NCBI GenBank assembly: GCA_031265765.1
Contig: JAISCE010000012.1
Location: forward strand, 1 to 59,338
Length of the DNA stretch: 59,338 bases
Direction of reading: 5' to 3'
DNA from: Azoarcus sp.
Lineage (GTDB): Bacteria > Pseudomonadota > Gammaproteobacteria > Burkholderiales > Rhodocyclaceae
Every line of letters begins with the position of its first letter. Position 1 is the first letter of the stretch. The notes below the pieces were generated by a model. That model was not told the origin of the DNA. It worked only from the letters and a program-made list of their open reading frames with translations, and did no database searches. Position numbers and translations under genes: made by a program. Of the stretch, positions 1-11,567 are shown piece by piece.

Positions 1-611
1 AAGGCGCTGCCGCCCGTGATGACTTCGCCGTCGCCCTGGTGGATGCGATAGTCGCGCACGTCGCGCACGCCGCACAGCACGATGCTTTGCGGAAAGCTCC
101 GCGGACGCTGGGCGTAGCCGGCACGAATCTGGCGCAAAAGAGAAATCAGCGTATCGCCGACCAGGGCGTCGACTTCGTCGAGAAAGAGCACCGTTGGTTT
201 GGGTGAATTCGCCGCCCAGCGTTCCAGCAGCTTGGTGAGTTGCGTCTGGGGCGGCAGGCGGCTGCCCTGCGCCACGTACCACTCATCCAGGCCGGATTCG
301 CCCAGGTACAACGCGAGCGCGCCGGAAATCGCGCTGCATGCGGCGGGAATGCCTTGCGTCGCGTCGCCGCGCGCCGCCTGTGCGGCTTCGATGTTGGCGT
401 AGGCGCAGGCGTAGCGGCCTTCCCGGTTCAGGACTTCCATGATCGCCAGGAGCGTGCTGGTCTTGCCCGTCTGGCGCGGCGCGTGCAGGACGAAGTAGCG
501 TTTCTCGGCGATCAATTGCCGGACTTCTTCCCAATCGATGCGGGAGAGCATGTCGATGTGGTAATGGTCTTCCGCAATGATGGGGCCGGCGGTGTTGAAA
601 AAACGTTCCAT
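1..611 (-). CDS. AAA-type ATPase, 3' end cut by window edge
   Basis: Leftward reading frame open from the ATG at 611 to the window edge, showing about 203 N-terminal residues with no stop. A Walker A motif (APRQTGKTS) lies near residue 49 and a Walker B motif (TVLFLDEVDAL) near residue 155, so it is a P-loop ATPase. The start is supported by an AAGGAAC ribosome site just upstream. The sequence resembles stand-alone ATPases that often carry a nuclease-like C-terminal domain, but that part is outside the window. No function is assigned. It follows rarA leftward after a 111-base spacer. Confidence 0.8.
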   Translation of the reverse strand, partial: MERFFNTAGPIIAEDHYHIDMLSRIDWEEVRQLIAEKRYFVLHAPRQTGKTSTLLAIMEVLNREGRYACAYANIEAAQAARGDATQGIPAACSAISGALALYLGESGLDEWYVAQGSRLPPQTQLTKLLERWAANSPKPTVLFLDEVDALVGDTLISLLRQIRAGYAQRPRSFPQSIVLCGVRDVRDYRIHQGDGEVITGGSA

Positions 612-722
612 GCAAGTTCCTTTGCGGCATGCGCCAGAGGAAAAAATTATTCTACTAGACCGGGACAGGAGCCATGCTGAAAGCCAAACCTATCAAATCT
701 CCCTGATCGCTGTAATTTTCCG

Positions 723-2069
723 TCATTTTTTCCCTGGATTCCCCCGAAAAATACCCTGATATTTCTTTCCCGCTTCTTCGTCCCACTTCCTGAGTTGGGC
801 GAGTTTTCCGGCTATCTTGGTCTCCAGCCCTCTGGGCGCGGGCCGGTACCAACCCGGCTCTTTCATGCCATCGGGAAGATAAGTTTCGCCGGCAGCATAG
901 GCATTGGGTTCATCGTGAGCATATCGGTACTCACGCCCATAGCCCAGTTCCTTCATGAGCTTCGTTGGGGCATTGCGCAGATGGACGGGAACCTCCCGGC
1001 TTTTGTCCTGCTTCACGAAAGCTCTTGCCTGATTGTAGGCGTCGTAACCCGCATTGCTCTTGGCCGCCACGGACAGGTAGATCACCGCCTGGCCCAGTGC
1101 AAGTTCCCCTTCGGGACTTCCCAGGCGCTCATAAGTCAGGGCCGCATCGTTGGCAATCTGCATGGCTCTTGGATCGGCAAGCCCGATGTCTTCCCAGGCC
1201 ATGCGAACGATTCGCCTCGCTAGATACCGGGGATCGGCCCCGCCGTCCAGCATTCTCGCCAGCCAGTAGAGCGCGGCATCGGGACTGGAACCACGGACAG
1301 ACTTGTGCAAGGCCGAAATCTGGTCGTAGAAGTTGTCTCCGCCCTTGTCGAAACGCCGGCTGTTCAGGGTCAAGGCATTTTGGATGAAATTGGCATCGAC
1401 TTTCCGGACGCCGGCGGCGTCGGCGGCCGTCTTGCACTGCTCCAGAAGATTCAAGAGCCTGCGGGCATCCCCATCCGCATAGCCGATGATGGTATCCATG
1501 GACAGGCCGTCGAACTGGAGACCGTCCAATGCCTTCTCTTGAGCGCGCTGGAGCAGTTGTTTCAACTCTTCTTCCGCCAGCGATTTCAGGACATAGACTT
1601 GGGCGCGAGACAGCAAGGCCGAATTCACCTCGAACGAAGGGTTCTCCGTGGTCGCCCCAATGAATGTCACCAAGCCGTTTTCCGCATAAGGAAGCAGGGC
1701 ATCCTGTTGGGACTTGTTGAACCTGTGGATTTCGTCGACAAACAGAATGGTGCGTTTGCCGCGAGCAAGATTCTGTTCAGCCTGCTCCACGGCGGCCCTG
1801 ATGTCCTTTACACCGGAGAGCACCGCGGACAGGGCGATGAACTCACATTTGAAGGCCGTGGCCGTGAGCCGCGCCAGCGTGGTCTTTCCCACCCCCGGCG
1901 GCCCCCAGAAGATCATGGAATGGGGCTTGCCCGACTGGAAAGCCAGCCTCAGGGGCTTCCCCTCGCCCAGTAAGTGAGACTGCCCGATGACTTCGTCCAG
2001 GGTCTTGGGACGGAGGGCTTCGGCGAGTGGCGCGGCGGGTTTCTGGGCGAACAGGTCGCTACTCGTCAC
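723..2069 (-). CDS. rarA: Replication-associated recombination protein A
   Basis: 448-residue AAA+ ATPase of the RarA/MgsA/WRNIP1 family, a clamp-loader-like cytoplasmic protein acting at stalled replication forks. Walker A is GPPGVGKT at 56-63, Walker B ILFVDEIH at 108-115 and sensor 1 GATTEN at 138-143, followed by the C-terminal tetramerisation region; the length is normal. It starts with GTG (MTSS...), whose first base pairs overlap the lolA stop codon as GTGA, pointing to translational coupling. It is the last gene of the ftsK-lolA-rarA cluster, a common proteobacterial order. Confidence 0.95.
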   Translation of the reverse strand: MTSSDLFAQKPAAPLAEALRPKTLDEVIGQSHLLGEGKPLRLAFQSGKPHSMIFWGPPGVGKTTLARLTATAFKCEFIALSAVLSGVKDIRAAVEQAEQNLARGKRTILFVDEIHRFNKSQQDALLPYAENGLVTFIGATTENPSFEVNSALLSRAQVYVLKSLAEEELKQLLQRAQEKALDGLQFDGLSMDTIIGYADGDARRLLNLLEQCKTAADAAGVRKVDANFIQNALTLNSRRFDKGGDNFYDQISALHKSVRGSSPDAALYWLARMLDGGADPRYLARRIVRMAWEDIGLADPRAMQIANDAALTYERLGSPEGELALGQAVIYLSVAAKSNAGYDAYNQARAFVKQDKSREVPVHLRNAPTKLMKELGYGREYRYAHDEPNAYAAGETYLPDGMKEPGWYRPAPRGLETKIAGKLAQLRKWDEEAGKKYQGIFRGNPGKK

Positions 2070-2740
2070 GGCGATGATGGATCGCCGAGAATGTCCGCCC
2101 CGGCTGGCGCCTCGAAATGGAAAATGCCCGGATCGAGCCGGGGGTTGAGGCGCAGGCGGGAGAATGCGACGATCGTGGTCTGGCCAAAGTTGTCGCGCAA
2201 TACCATGCGTTGCAGGCGTTCGCCGTCGAAACCGAAGCGGATGAGTTGGAAGCCGGTGCCGCCGCCGTTTTCGGGATTTGCGGTCGCGTGCGGGCGGGCT
2301 TCGATCCAGACGAGTTTCAGCTTGATCTCGTCCTCGCCGTTTGCCGCGCCTTCGGCCAGATCGAAGTCGCGTTCAAGCTCGCCGCCCTGCCCGAAAAGGA
2401 TCGCCGCTGGCGTTGCGCCCAGAGCATTGCCCAGGGGACGCACCGTTACCTGGTTGAGATCGCGATCCCACGACCACAACCGCTTGCCATCGCCGACCAG
2501 CAATTGCGGGTACGGCAGTTCGTATTCCCAACGGAATTTGCCCGGGCGGGAAAAGGCGAACTTGCCGGTCGTCTGCTGTGGCGGGCGGCCGGACTCTCCG
2601 ATGACCGTTTGTTGGAATTCGCCCTCGGCGCTGCGGGCCGAGGCCACGAAATGACGCAATTTTTCCACGGCATCCGCCGCCGCTGCGCTTCCGGCGGCGA
2701 GGGCCATGAAAACGGTAAACACAAAACGCATATATTCCAT
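2066..2740 (-). CDS. lolA: Outer-membrane lipoprotein carrier LolA
   Basis: Periplasmic chaperone that carries lipoproteins from the LolCDE transporter to LolB at the outer membrane. A signal peptide ending in AAGSAAAADA precedes a LolA fold with recognisable segments such as GKFRWEY and PLPYPQ-like LPYPQLL. The frame stays open further upstream, but the ATG at 2740 gives a clean signal peptide; the ATG at 2731 is an equally good alternative. About 224 residues. It lies between ftsK and rarA and shares a GTGA overlap with rarA. Confidence 0.92.
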   Translation of the reverse strand: MEYMRFVFTVFMALAAGSAAAADAVEKLRHFVASARSAEGEFQQTVIGESGRPPQQTTGKFAFSRPGKFRWEYELPYPQLLVGDGKRLWSWDRDLNQVTVRPLGNALGATPAAILFGQGGELERDFDLAEGAANGEDEIKLKLVWIEARPHATANPENGGGTGFQLIRFGFDGERLQRMVLRDNFGQTTIVAFSRLRLNPRLDPGIFHFEAPAGADILGDPSSP

Positions 2741-2907
2741 TGTAAGACCGGCTCCGGTTGAAACCCCGCTTTCCCGTGCGATGCGAGGGCAAGAACCCCG
2801 GCCCGAAAGCGCCGGGGAGTTCGATCGCGAACGACAGGCGGAGGGGATGCACGCTCCTCCCGTCCCGCCGCCCGGCATGACAGACGCGGACACCGCCGTC
2901 GCCAGGC

Positions 2908-5193
2908 TCATTCTTCCGCTCTCGGCGGCGCCAGCACCTCGCGGTTGCCGTTGGCTCCCACCGGCGACACCACCCCGTTGTGCTCCATTTGTTCGATCAG
3001 GCGGGCGGCGCGGTTGTAGCCAATGCGCAGATGACGCTGTACCAGCGAAATCGAAGGCCGCCGCGTCTTGATGACGATATCGACCGCCTTGTCGTAAAGC
3101 TCGTCGGATTCGCCGCCCCCGCCGCCCTCGAAGGCGGCGAGATCGTCCGAATCGCCTTCGACGGGCGTCAGGACACCTTCGACGTAGTCGGGCGGCCCGA
3201 TCTTCTTGAGGTGCTCGACCACGTTGTGGACTTCGCCGTCAGCGACGAAAGCGCCGTGCACCCGCGTCGGCACGCCGGTACCGGGCGCCAGATACAGCAT
3301 GTCGCCCATGCCGAGCAAGGTTTCAGCGCCCATCTGGTCGAGGATGGTGCGCGAGTCGATCTTGCTCGATACCTGGAAGGCAATTCTCGTCGGTACGTTG
3401 GCTTTTATCAGGCCGGTGATGACATCGACCGAGGGACGCTGCGTCGCCAGGATCAGGTGGATGCCAGCGGCGCGCGCTTTCTGCGCCAAGCGGGCGATCA
3501 GTTCTTCCACCTTCTTGCCGACCACCATCATCATGTCGGCAAGCTCGTCGACCACTACCACGATATACGGCAAGGGTTTGAGCGGTTCGGGATTTTCCGG
3601 GGTGATCGAAAATGGATTGACGAGCGGCGCGCCGTTCTTGTGCGCGTCGAACACCGCTTTGTTGAATCCGGCCATGTTGCGCACGCCGGCAGCGGCCAGC
3701 AGCTTGTAGCGCCTGTCCATCTCGCCTACGCACCAGTTGAGCGCATTGGCGGCATGTTTCATGTCGGTGACGACCGGCGCGAGCAGGTGCGGAATGCCTT
3801 CGTAGATCGACAGTTCCAGCATCTTGGGGTCGACCATGATGAGGCGAACCTGCTCGGGCGTGCTCTTGTAGAGCAGCGACAGGATCATGGCGTTGATCCC
3901 CACCGACTTGCCGGAACCGGTCGTGCCCGCCACCAGCAGGTGAGGCATTTTGGCGAGATCGACGACCACCGGCTGGCCGCCGATGTCCTTGCCCAGGGCC
4001 ATGGTCAGTATCGCATTCATGTCATTGAAGGCTTTCGAGCCGAGAATTTCGGCAAGCCGCACGGTCTGGCGCCGGGCATTGGGCAATTCGAGCGCCATAC
4101 ACGATTTGCCGGGCACGGTTTCGACGACGCGGATCGACACCAGCGATAGCGCGCGCGCCAGATCCTTGCCGAGATTGACGACCTGCGCTCCCTTGACCCC
4201 GACCGCCGGCTCGATCTCGTACCGGGTAATGACCGGCCCCGGATAGGCGGCCAGCACCTTGACCTCGACGCCGAAATCGGCAAGCTTGGCTTCGATCAGG
4301 CGGGAAGTGAATTCCAGCGTTTCAGCCGAAGGCGGCTCGCCGTTGTTCGCCGCGACATCGAGCAGGCCCAGCGACGGCAGGGAAGCGCCTCCATCGGCGA
4401 AAAGCGCCTTCTGGCGCTCTTTGTCGGCACGGGCCGAACGCGGCACTTCCGGCAGGGCGGGTTCGATCCGTAATGGCGCTGGCGGCGTCTCCACGTTTTT
4501 TTGGCGGCGGTTTTGCACGGCATCCTCGCGCTTGCTGGCCACTTTCCGCCCCGCCAGCCGGTCCAGGCAGCCCTGTAGGAAGGCAAGCACACCCAATATC
4601 AGCCGCTCCAGTGCGCCGCCGATGCGCTCCGCGACGGAAAGCCAGGAAATGCCGGTAAAGAGCGACAATCCGGCGGCCAGCAAGGCCAGCAGCAGCAACG
4701 TGCTGCCCGTGTCGCCGAAGTAGTGCTGCATCGACTGCCCCAATACATCTCCCAGCATCCCGCCCGGCAAGGATGGCAAGGTCAGGGTGGCGCTGTGGAA
4801 ACGCAGGTTTTCGAGGGCGCTGCTGGTCAGCAGCACTGCCAGGAAACCGAGCTGGATAACAAAAAACGAACGCCGATCCAGCGCCGAACCCGAATGATCG
4901 CGCAGGCGGCGAAACCCCCACACCAGCGCATAACCGAGAAATACCACCCACCACCAGGCCGAGATCCCGTGCAGATAAAGCAGCAAATCGGCGAGCCACG
5001 CGCCGAAACGGCCGCCGGGGTTGACGATGCCCGTCACTTCCGAGGCATGTGACCAACCTGGATCGGTCTTGTCGTAACCGAACAGCACCAGGCCGATGTA
5101 AAGCGACATAACGCCCAGTATCAGCCAGCGCGCTTCCTGGAGCAGCAAGGAGATTCTTTCGGGCAAGGGACGGGACGGCGAACGGGACGACAT
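2908..5193 (-). CDS. ftsK: DNA translocase FtsK
   Basis: 761 residues; couples septation to chromosome-dimer resolution and terminus segregation. About four membrane segments lie between residues 20 and 185, then a short linker (about 215-290) with little low-complexity sequence. The motor follows, with Walker A GTTGSGKS at 423-430 and Walker [10 protein letters not shown] near 545-553. The gamma winged-helix domain that reads KOPS sites is at about 698-755 ([20 protein letters not shown]). The linker is much shorter than in E. coli FtsK, as is usual in betaproteobacteria. A 167-base spacer separates it from lolA; no good terminator was seen there. Confidence 0.96.
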   Translation of the reverse strand: MSSRSPSRPLPERISLLLQEARWLILGVMSLYIGLVLFGYDKTDPGWSHASEVTGIVNPGGRFGAWLADLLLYLHGISAWWWVVFLGYALVWGFRRLRDHSGSALDRRSFFVIQLGFLAVLLTSSALENLRFHSATLTLPSLPGGMLGDVLGQSMQHYFGDTGSTLLLLALLAAGLSLFTGISWLSVAERIGGALERLILGVLAFLQGCLDRLAGRKVASKREDAVQNRRQKNVETPPAPLRIEPALPEVPRSARADKERQKALFADGGASLPSLGLLDVAANNGEPPSAETLEFTSRLIEAKLADFGVEVKVLAAYPGPVITRYEIEPAVGVKGAQVVNLGKDLARALSLVSIRVVETVPGKSCMALELPNARRQTVRLAEILGSKAFNDMNAILTMALGKDIGGQPVVVDLAKMPHLLVAGTTGSGKSVGINAMILSLLYKSTPEQVRLIMVDPKMLELSIYEGIPHLLAPVVTDMKHAANALNWCVGEMDRRYKLLAAAGVRNMAGFNKAVFDAHKNGAPLVNPFSITPENPEPLKPLPYIVVVVDELADMMMVVGKKVEELIARLAQKARAAGIHLILATQRPSVDVITGLIKANVPTRIAFQVSSKIDSRTILDQMGAETLLGMGDMLYLAPGTGVPTRVHGAFVADGEVHNVVEHLKKIGPPDYVEGVLTPVEGDSDDLAAFEGGGGGESDELYDKAVDIVIKTRRPSISLVQRHLRIGYNRAARLIEQMEHNGVVSPVGANGNREVLAPPRAEE

Positions 5194-5284
5194 CAGGGGG
5201 GCAACTCGACAGCGAAACGAAGCGATCGATTATAACGCTCCGCTCTCGCGGCTTCCGGCCTTGGCGAATCGGCAACACAACCCG

Positions 5285-5316
5285 CCCGGCTTGCCCGCAA
5301 CCGCAGGCAAGCCGGG
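5285..5316 (-). terminator. Inverted repeat downstream of the crp-like gene
   Basis: Perfect 11-bp arms (CCCGGCTTGCC and GGCAAGCCGGG) around a 10-base loop, 23 bases past the stop of the Crp-type gene. The T-rich tail on the minus strand is weak (GGGTTGTGTT), so termination may be partial. It sits between this gene and ftsK, which reads in the same direction. Confidence 0.55.
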
Positions 5317-5338
5317 CCGGAATGCGGACGGTAGACCG

Positions 5339-6013
5339 TCAGGCGTTCGTACTCAGACGTTCGTGGAGGATGATGCCGCGCGGCGTCTCCTCGATCAACC
5401 CCTGTTGACCGAGGTCTTTCATGACCCGGCTCACCATCTCGCGCGAAGCGCCGATCATGCGGGCGATATCCTGTTTGGAAATCTTGTGCACCACGATGGA
5501 CTCGCCATCGATATCTTCCGCCATTTCGATCAGCAAGCCGGCCACGCGCCCGTATACATCCATCAGCGCCAGGCTTTCGATCTTGCGGTCGGCATTGCGC
5601 AGGCGTTCGGCAAGGTTGCACATGATGCGCCAGGCCACCTCGAAGTGTTCCTGCATCAACTGGCGGAACGACTGTTTGGTGATCGTCACCAGATCGGTGG
5701 CCACGACCGGCACGACGGAAGCGGAGCGCGGCTGGTCGCCAAATATCCCCATCTCGCCGAAGATTTCTCCCTGGCCCAGAATGGAAAGAATCACCTCGCG
5801 TCCGTCTTCGTCGCTCACTACGACCTTCAGGCTTCCGGTAAGTACGAAATAGACATAATCGGTACGCTCGCCCGCGCGTACCACCGATTGTCCACGCGGG
5901 TAGTGCCGCATCATCGCTACTTGCGCAATGGACTCAAGTACATCGTCGGTCAATCCGGCAAAAAGGGGAAAAGTTTTCAACGCGGTGGTCGAAACGAGGG
6001 CAGGTCGATTCAT
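5339..6013 (-). CDS. Crp/Fnr-family regulator, Crp/Vfr-like
   Basis: 224-residue cytoplasmic transcription factor. An N-terminal cyclic-nucleotide-binding barrel carries a cassette resembling the cAMP phosphate-binding loop (FGEMGI...RSASVV, 85-101). A C-terminal Crp-type helix-turn-helix occupies about 178-201 (SKQDIARMIGASREMVSRVM). There is no cysteine cluster for an FeS centre, so it is not an Fnr oxygen sensor. It is transcribed away from trxB, with a TATACT -10-like hexamer at 6152-6157. Whether it truly binds cAMP is inference. A near-consensus CRP-type box lies elsewhere in the window at 10361-10376. Confidence 0.88.
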   Translation of the reverse strand: MNRPALVSTTALKTFPLFAGLTDDVLESIAQVAMMRHYPRGQSVVRAGERTDYVYFVLTGSLKVVVSDEDGREVILSILGQGEIFGEMGIFGDQPRSASVVPVVATDLVTITKQSFRQLMQEHFEVAWRIMCNLAERLRNADRKIESLALMDVYGRVAGLLIEMAEDIDGESIVVHKISKQDIARMIGASREMVSRVMKDLGQQGLIEETPRGIILHERLSTNA

Positions 6014-7337
<1,324 letters not shown>

Positions 7338-7398
7338 GCTTCATTTCCCCCGCGCCGAACGGCAACGACTCCGGCGCCCGGTACCGGGCACACCCATG

Positions 7399-7431
7399 AA
7401 AAAACGGGGACTGCACAAGTAGTCCCCGTTT
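7399..7431 (-). terminator. Rho-independent terminator, probably bidirectional
   Basis: Arms AAACGGGGACT (7402-7412) and AGTCCCCGTTT (7421-7431) form an 11-bp stem with an 8-base loop. On the minus strand the stem runs into TTTTTT, so it should end the RCC1-repeat gene strongly. On the plus strand it can also stop trxB transcription, with a shorter T-run. Confidence 0.85.
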
Positions 7432-7490
7432 CCGCTACCCGGTTGCCACGCGACGATCCGGTCACGAACCGCCGCGCGAAACCCTCCGAC

Positions 7491-9377
7491 TCAATTCGTT
7501 GTGGGAGCGAGGCACCGGGATTGATAGTCGAAAGCGCCTTCCCCGCTCTTCAGGTTGAGATTGCCCACTGGCAATGGCGGCCAGATGTACAGATCGGACG
7601 CGGTATTGTGGACGTAATACCCAGACCCGCCCGCCCCGTTTGCATGATAGACGGGAGTGGGCAGGGTCGTCCCGTAAGTCCCCTGTCCCCATGCACTCGG
7701 CATGCATGAACGATAACCGTAACCGCCGCAGGCCGCGCCGCCGCCGTTTTCACCCCAGACCCGCTTTTCGCCGTCCTCCAGCACCAGCGTGCTGGCGTCC
7801 TTGTTGGCGGTCACCGCCACGGCCTTTCTGTACCGGGGCGCATCGAGAGCCGGTTCCCAGACCACGTGCATCATGTCCCGGTCGTTGACGATGCCATCGC
7901 GTTCATACACCCCTTCGTAGCCGTTCTTGGCCGGGCCGCGCAGTTGCGCCTTGACGCCAAAAGCGCCGCCGATCAGGTGAGCGCCCCAGGCGATGACTTT
8001 GCCGTCGGCGGTCACGAGGCTGGCAGCGAACTGGTTGGAAGCGATAGACACCGCCTTGACCGGCGTGCAGCCGGCATTCACCGGACGCCGATAGTCGGTT
8101 TTCTTTCCATCGGTCAGCGGTTGACGACCGTTCTCATCCAGACACAACACATAAGGACGGATGCCCTCGATGCCGACCTGGCCATTGAGTTCCGTCCGGT
8201 TGAGTCCGTTCCGGTTGAGTTCGTCCGATCCCCACAGGATCACGGAGCCATCGCCGGCCAGCGCCACGCCGTGCTGGTATCCCAGGATGATCTTCCTGAT
8301 GCCGCGGTGCGCCTTGCCCAGCGCGGTCACTTCCGGGACGAAAACCGGCTTGCTGATGTACCAGTCGTTGGCAAGCTTGCCCGAAAGGTTGTTGTTGTAA
8401 CCGGCAGGCGTATGCACGACACCGGAGGCCGGGCAGGTCGCCGGGTCATAGGGAAAGCCGTCGATGTTCCTGGTATGGTTGTTCTCGCGATTGCTGAACG
8501 GATCCTGCTTGCAACCGTTGAGGAAGTAGCCGGAAGTCCCCATGCCGCTCTCGAAGCTGCGGCCCCAGGCGTAGATGTTTCCGCGGTTGTCCTGCGCCAT
8601 GAAGCCTTCGTAGCCGTTATAGACCTCGGCGATGACAGGCGTCTGTCCCGTCCCGCCGGAAGATTCGGGCAAAACCGGCCAATAATCGTCGGGAATCTGG
8701 GTCTGCCTGACCAGCCGGCTGCTCTTGGTAAGGCATTCCTTCTGCGTGAAGGTCCCCATGCCGCGCTGGGCAAAGATATTGTGCCCGGACGTCCACACCT
8801 TGCCGTCGCTGGTGACCCAAGCGTAAGCGTATTCGGCGGCGGCGACGCTGACCACGTTTTGCGCGATCGGCTGCCATGTACTGTTGGCCAGGTCGTGCTG
8901 CCTGGCGCCATCGGGTACTTTCTCGGGCGCGACCTTGCCCGCGATGTCGTAGCCGAACACGTTGCAATAACCGGACGGATTGCTGTCGCCCCATGCCCAC
9001 AAGTTATTGTCGCTGTCGATCACGGCAACGGTATAGGCGGACGCGGCGACGCTGACGAGCTTGTCCAGCGCCTTGAATTTGGTGGGCGGGTTGTAGATGG
9101 CCCTGTCCGCCAGATACACCGGACTGGACGGCGCGCCGTTCACGCCGCCGCCGGGGCCGCCGTTGCCCGTGGACAACCAGTTGGTTATACCGAAATACCC
9201 CCAGAGCCAGAGATTGCCGTTCGTGTCGATGGCGGCGCTGGTATCCAGCAGGCGGGCATTGTCGATCAGGCCGCCGTAGGCGGGGCAGTAATCCTCCGCC
9301 GCGAACGCATTGCCCAGTATGAGCAACAACGGCGCGGCGGTAAGAGCAAAACAACGATGCGAGGGCTTTCTTTTCAT
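7491..9377 (-). CDS. Exported RCC1-repeat beta-propeller protein
   Basis: 628 residues starting MKRKPSHRC with a GGAG ribosome site; a cleavable signal peptide ends near GNAFA, so it is exported. The mature protein has about six to seven irregular RCC1-type blades with the signature [small]-x-D-x-[DN]-G-x-[LV]-W-x-W-G, for example DTNGNLWLWG, DSDNNLWAWG, TSDGKVWTSG, NRGNIYAWG, GDGSVILWG and TADGKVIAWG. Several cysteines are present, consistent with an oxidising location. It is a single-gene unit with its own terminator. The ligand is unknown; bacterial exported RCC1 proteins are poorly characterised. Confidence 0.8.
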   Translation of the reverse strand: MKRKPSHRCFALTAAPLLLILGNAFAAEDYCPAYGGLIDNARLLDTSAAIDTNGNLWLWGYFGITNWLSTGNGGPGGGVNGAPSSPVYLADRAIYNPPTKFKALDKLVSVAASAYTVAVIDSDNNLWAWGDSNPSGYCNVFGYDIAGKVAPEKVPDGARQHDLANSTWQPIAQNVVSVAAAEYAYAWVTSDGKVWTSGHNIFAQRGMGTFTQKECLTKSSRLVRQTQIPDDYWPVLPESSGGTGQTPVIAEVYNGYEGFMAQDNRGNIYAWGRSFESGMGTSGYFLNGCKQDPFSNRENNHTRNIDGFPYDPATCPASGVVHTPAGYNNNLSGKLANDWYISKPVFVPEVTALGKAHRGIRKIILGYQHGVALAGDGSVILWGSDELNRNGLNRTELNGQVGIEGIRPYVLCLDENGRQPLTDGKKTDYRRPVNAGCTPVKAVSIASNQFAASLVTADGKVIAWGAHLIGGAFGVKAQLRGPAKNGYEGVYERDGIVNDRDMMHVVWEPALDAPRYRKAVAVTANKDASTLVLEDGEKRVWGENGGGAACGGYGYRSCMPSAWGQGTYGTTLPTPVYHANGAGGSGYYVHNTASDLYIWPPLPVGNLNLKSGEGAFDYQSRCLAPTTN

Positions 9378-9492
9378 CGGAATCTCCAGATCGATGTCAC
9401 AAATGGGGGCTTTGCAAACCGTGAAATAAATCACGCCATTTCCATGGCGCAGTTACCCAATAATGCTCTGCGCACATCAAGCGGATTCATGA

Positions 9493-9532
9493 AATGGTAT
9501 GCGTACTATCCACATGCATGAACCATACCATT
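9493..9532. promoter_or_regulatory. Dyad upstream of the RCC1-repeat gene
   Basis: Perfect 9-bp inverted repeat AATGGTATG (9493-9501) and CATACCATT (9524-9532) with a 22-base spacer, 116 bases upstream of the RCC1 gene start. The spacer contains ATGCAT (9514-9519). It could be a paired operator. The rest of the gap 9378-9674 shows nothing else I can name. Confidence 0.35.
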
Positions 9533-9674
9533 CCCCATTCTTGCGACTGTTACTACGATTTGCCGCTACGCCCATGCCGGGATGTCAAATAATCCGACAC
9601 CTGCGCGCATTTTAGCATATTCAATAATTTGCGGAAAGCGGCTCGGTTCACTTCATGGCGCCTCCGATAACCCC

Positions 9675-9708
9675 AAAAAACAAAATCCCCCATTGTCGGG
9701 GGATTTTG
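9675..9708 (-). terminator. Rho-independent terminator of the P-II gene
   Basis: Arms CAAAATCCCCC (9681-9691) and GGGGGATTTTG (9698-9708), loop of six bases, followed on the minus strand by TTTTTT (plus-strand A-run 9675-9680). Located 26 bases past the glnB stop. Confidence 0.9.
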
Positions 9709-9733
9709 CGTGCGAAAACCCGGCAGGACGGGT

Positions 9734-10471
<738 letters not shown>

Positions 10472-10738
10472 ATGGAGACGCCACACCTCATTCTCATGCA
10501 GGGCGGACGCCGGCAGGGCGTCCCCACCCCCGCTCCTTATATCGGGCATGCCATCAGCAGCGCCATCCACGCAGGTTTTCGCATAGGCCGCCCCGTTCGC
10601 ATCGGACAGGTAGACGGCAACATCGTCGGCTACAACATCGGTCATTTCGGCCTTTTCAGCGGCAGGGATTATCCGCTGCTGGTGCGCACCCGCTACGGCA
10701 TCACCAAGTGCAGCCTGTCGGAAGTGGCCGCAGCCTGA
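10472..10738 (+). CDS. Small uncharacterised protein
   Basis: 88 residues beginning METPHLILMQGGRRQG, preceded by a GAGAG ribosome site. No signal peptide or membrane segment is apparent. Glycine and basic residues are frequent and the end reads LVRTRYGITKCSLSEV. I do not recognise a named family. The clean start, a CRP-type box about 100 bases upstream and isolation between glnB and ppa suggest a real, regulated gene. No function is proposed. Confidence 0.65.
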   Translation: METPHLILMQGGRRQGVPTPAPYIGHAISSAIHAGFRIGRPVRIGQVDGNIVGYNIGHFGLFSGRDYPLLVRTRYGITKCSLSEVAAA

Positions 10739-10769
10739 AACCGCAGCCGGCGCGGGCGGTCTTGCGGCA

Positions 10770-10786
10770 GGCCGCCGGGGGCGGCC
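10770..10786. terminator. GC-rich hairpin between convergent genes
   Basis: GGCCGCC and GGCGGCC arms around GGG, lying between the small gene (ends 10738) and ppa (ends 10788 on the other strand). No T-run follows on either strand, so the terminator call is weak. Confidence 0.35.
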
Positions 10787-10787
10787 T

Positions 10788-11318
10788 TCATCGTCCGGCG
10801 GCGTTGGCGATGCCGTCGAGAATTTCTTTCCTGGCTTCTTCGAGCGTCCCCCAACCCAGGATTTTTACCCATTTGCCCGGTTCGAGATCCTTGTAGTGCT
10901 CGAAAAAATGCACAGTCTGCTTCATCAGCAGTTCAGGCAGGTCATCGACACTTTTTACCTTGTCGTAGAGCGGCGTGAGCTTGGAAACCGGCACGGCGAT
11001 GACCTTGGCGTCCACGCCGCCGTCATCCTCCATCTTCAACACGCCGACCGGGCGGACGCGAATGACCGCGCCGGGGAAAAGCGGGAAGGGCGTTGCCACC
11101 AGCACATCGACCGGATCGCCATCTCCGGAAATGGTGTGCGGCACATAGCCGTAGTCGAGCGGGTAGCGCATCGAAGCGCCCATGAAGCGATCAACGAAAA
11201 TCGCGCCGCTTTCCTTGTCCACCTCGAACTTGACCGGATCGGCCTGCGCCGGGATTTCGATGATGACGTTGATATCGTCGGGTACATCCTTGCCTGCCTT
11301 GACGAGATCCAGCCCCAT
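10788..11318 (-). CDS. ppa: Inorganic pyrophosphatase
   Basis: 176-residue family I soluble pyrophosphatase, which hydrolyses PPi to two phosphates and drives biosynthetic reactions. Typical elements are present: the substrate-binding [14 protein letters not shown] region, [10 protein letters not shown], the metal-binding signature [10 protein letters not shown], and the later VDDLPELL and [15 protein letters not shown]. Length and start ([11 protein letters not shown]) match the family. It is monocistronic, with the copper-chaperone-like gene upstream on the same strand. Confidence 0.95.
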   Translation of the reverse strand: MGLDLVKAGKDVPDDINVIIEIPAQADPVKFEVDKESGAIFVDRFMGASMRYPLDYGYVPHTISGDGDPVDVLVATPFPLFPGAVIRVRPVGVLKMEDDGGVDAKVIAVPVSKLTPLYDKVKSVDDLPELLMKQTVHFFEHYKDLEPGKWVKILGWGTLEEARKEILDGIANAAGR

Positions 11319-11357
11319 GAACGGCTCCTGTGAAAAGAGCGGATTATAGAAGGAAAA

Positions 11358-11567
11358 TCACGCAGGCGCATCGAAACCGGCATCCTCCACCGCTTGGCGC
11401 ATCGTTACGGCATCGACCTGTTCGGGATCGTACTCCACGGTGGCGCTCTCCCGTTCGAGCGATACATGCGCGCCGTTCACGCCGGGCAGGGCCTTCAGCA
11501 CTTTGCTCACATTCCGGACGCAACCGGCGCAGGTCATGCCTTCCACCTTGATCGTTACTTCACTCAT
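11358..11567 (-). CDS. Heavy-metal-associated (copper chaperone) protein
   Basis: 69-residue HMA-domain protein with the metal site GMTCAGC (Cys13 and Cys16) and the fold of CopZ/Atx1 chaperones (beta-alpha-beta-beta-alpha-beta). An AGGAG ribosome site precedes the ATG. It probably binds Cu(I) and hands it to a P-type ATPase or assembly factor; no such ATPase is in the window. A TauE/SafE-like membrane protein with conserved cysteines lies upstream on the same strand, and the two may serve copper handling together (inference). Confidence 0.88.
   Translation of the reverse strand: MSEVTIKVEGMTCAGCVRNVSKVLKALPGVNGAHVSLERESATVEYDPEQVDAVTMRQAVEDAGFDAPA

Noticed and set aside
2796-2817. Hairpin CCCCGGC...GCCGGGG between ftsK and lolA as terminator
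   Set aside because: Seven-bp stem with eight-base loop and no T-run, inside what is probably one transcription unit.
2980-4149. Long open frames antisense to ftsK and other GC-rich genes
   Set aside because: They are mirror frames produced by high GC content, with no start signals or recognisable sequence.
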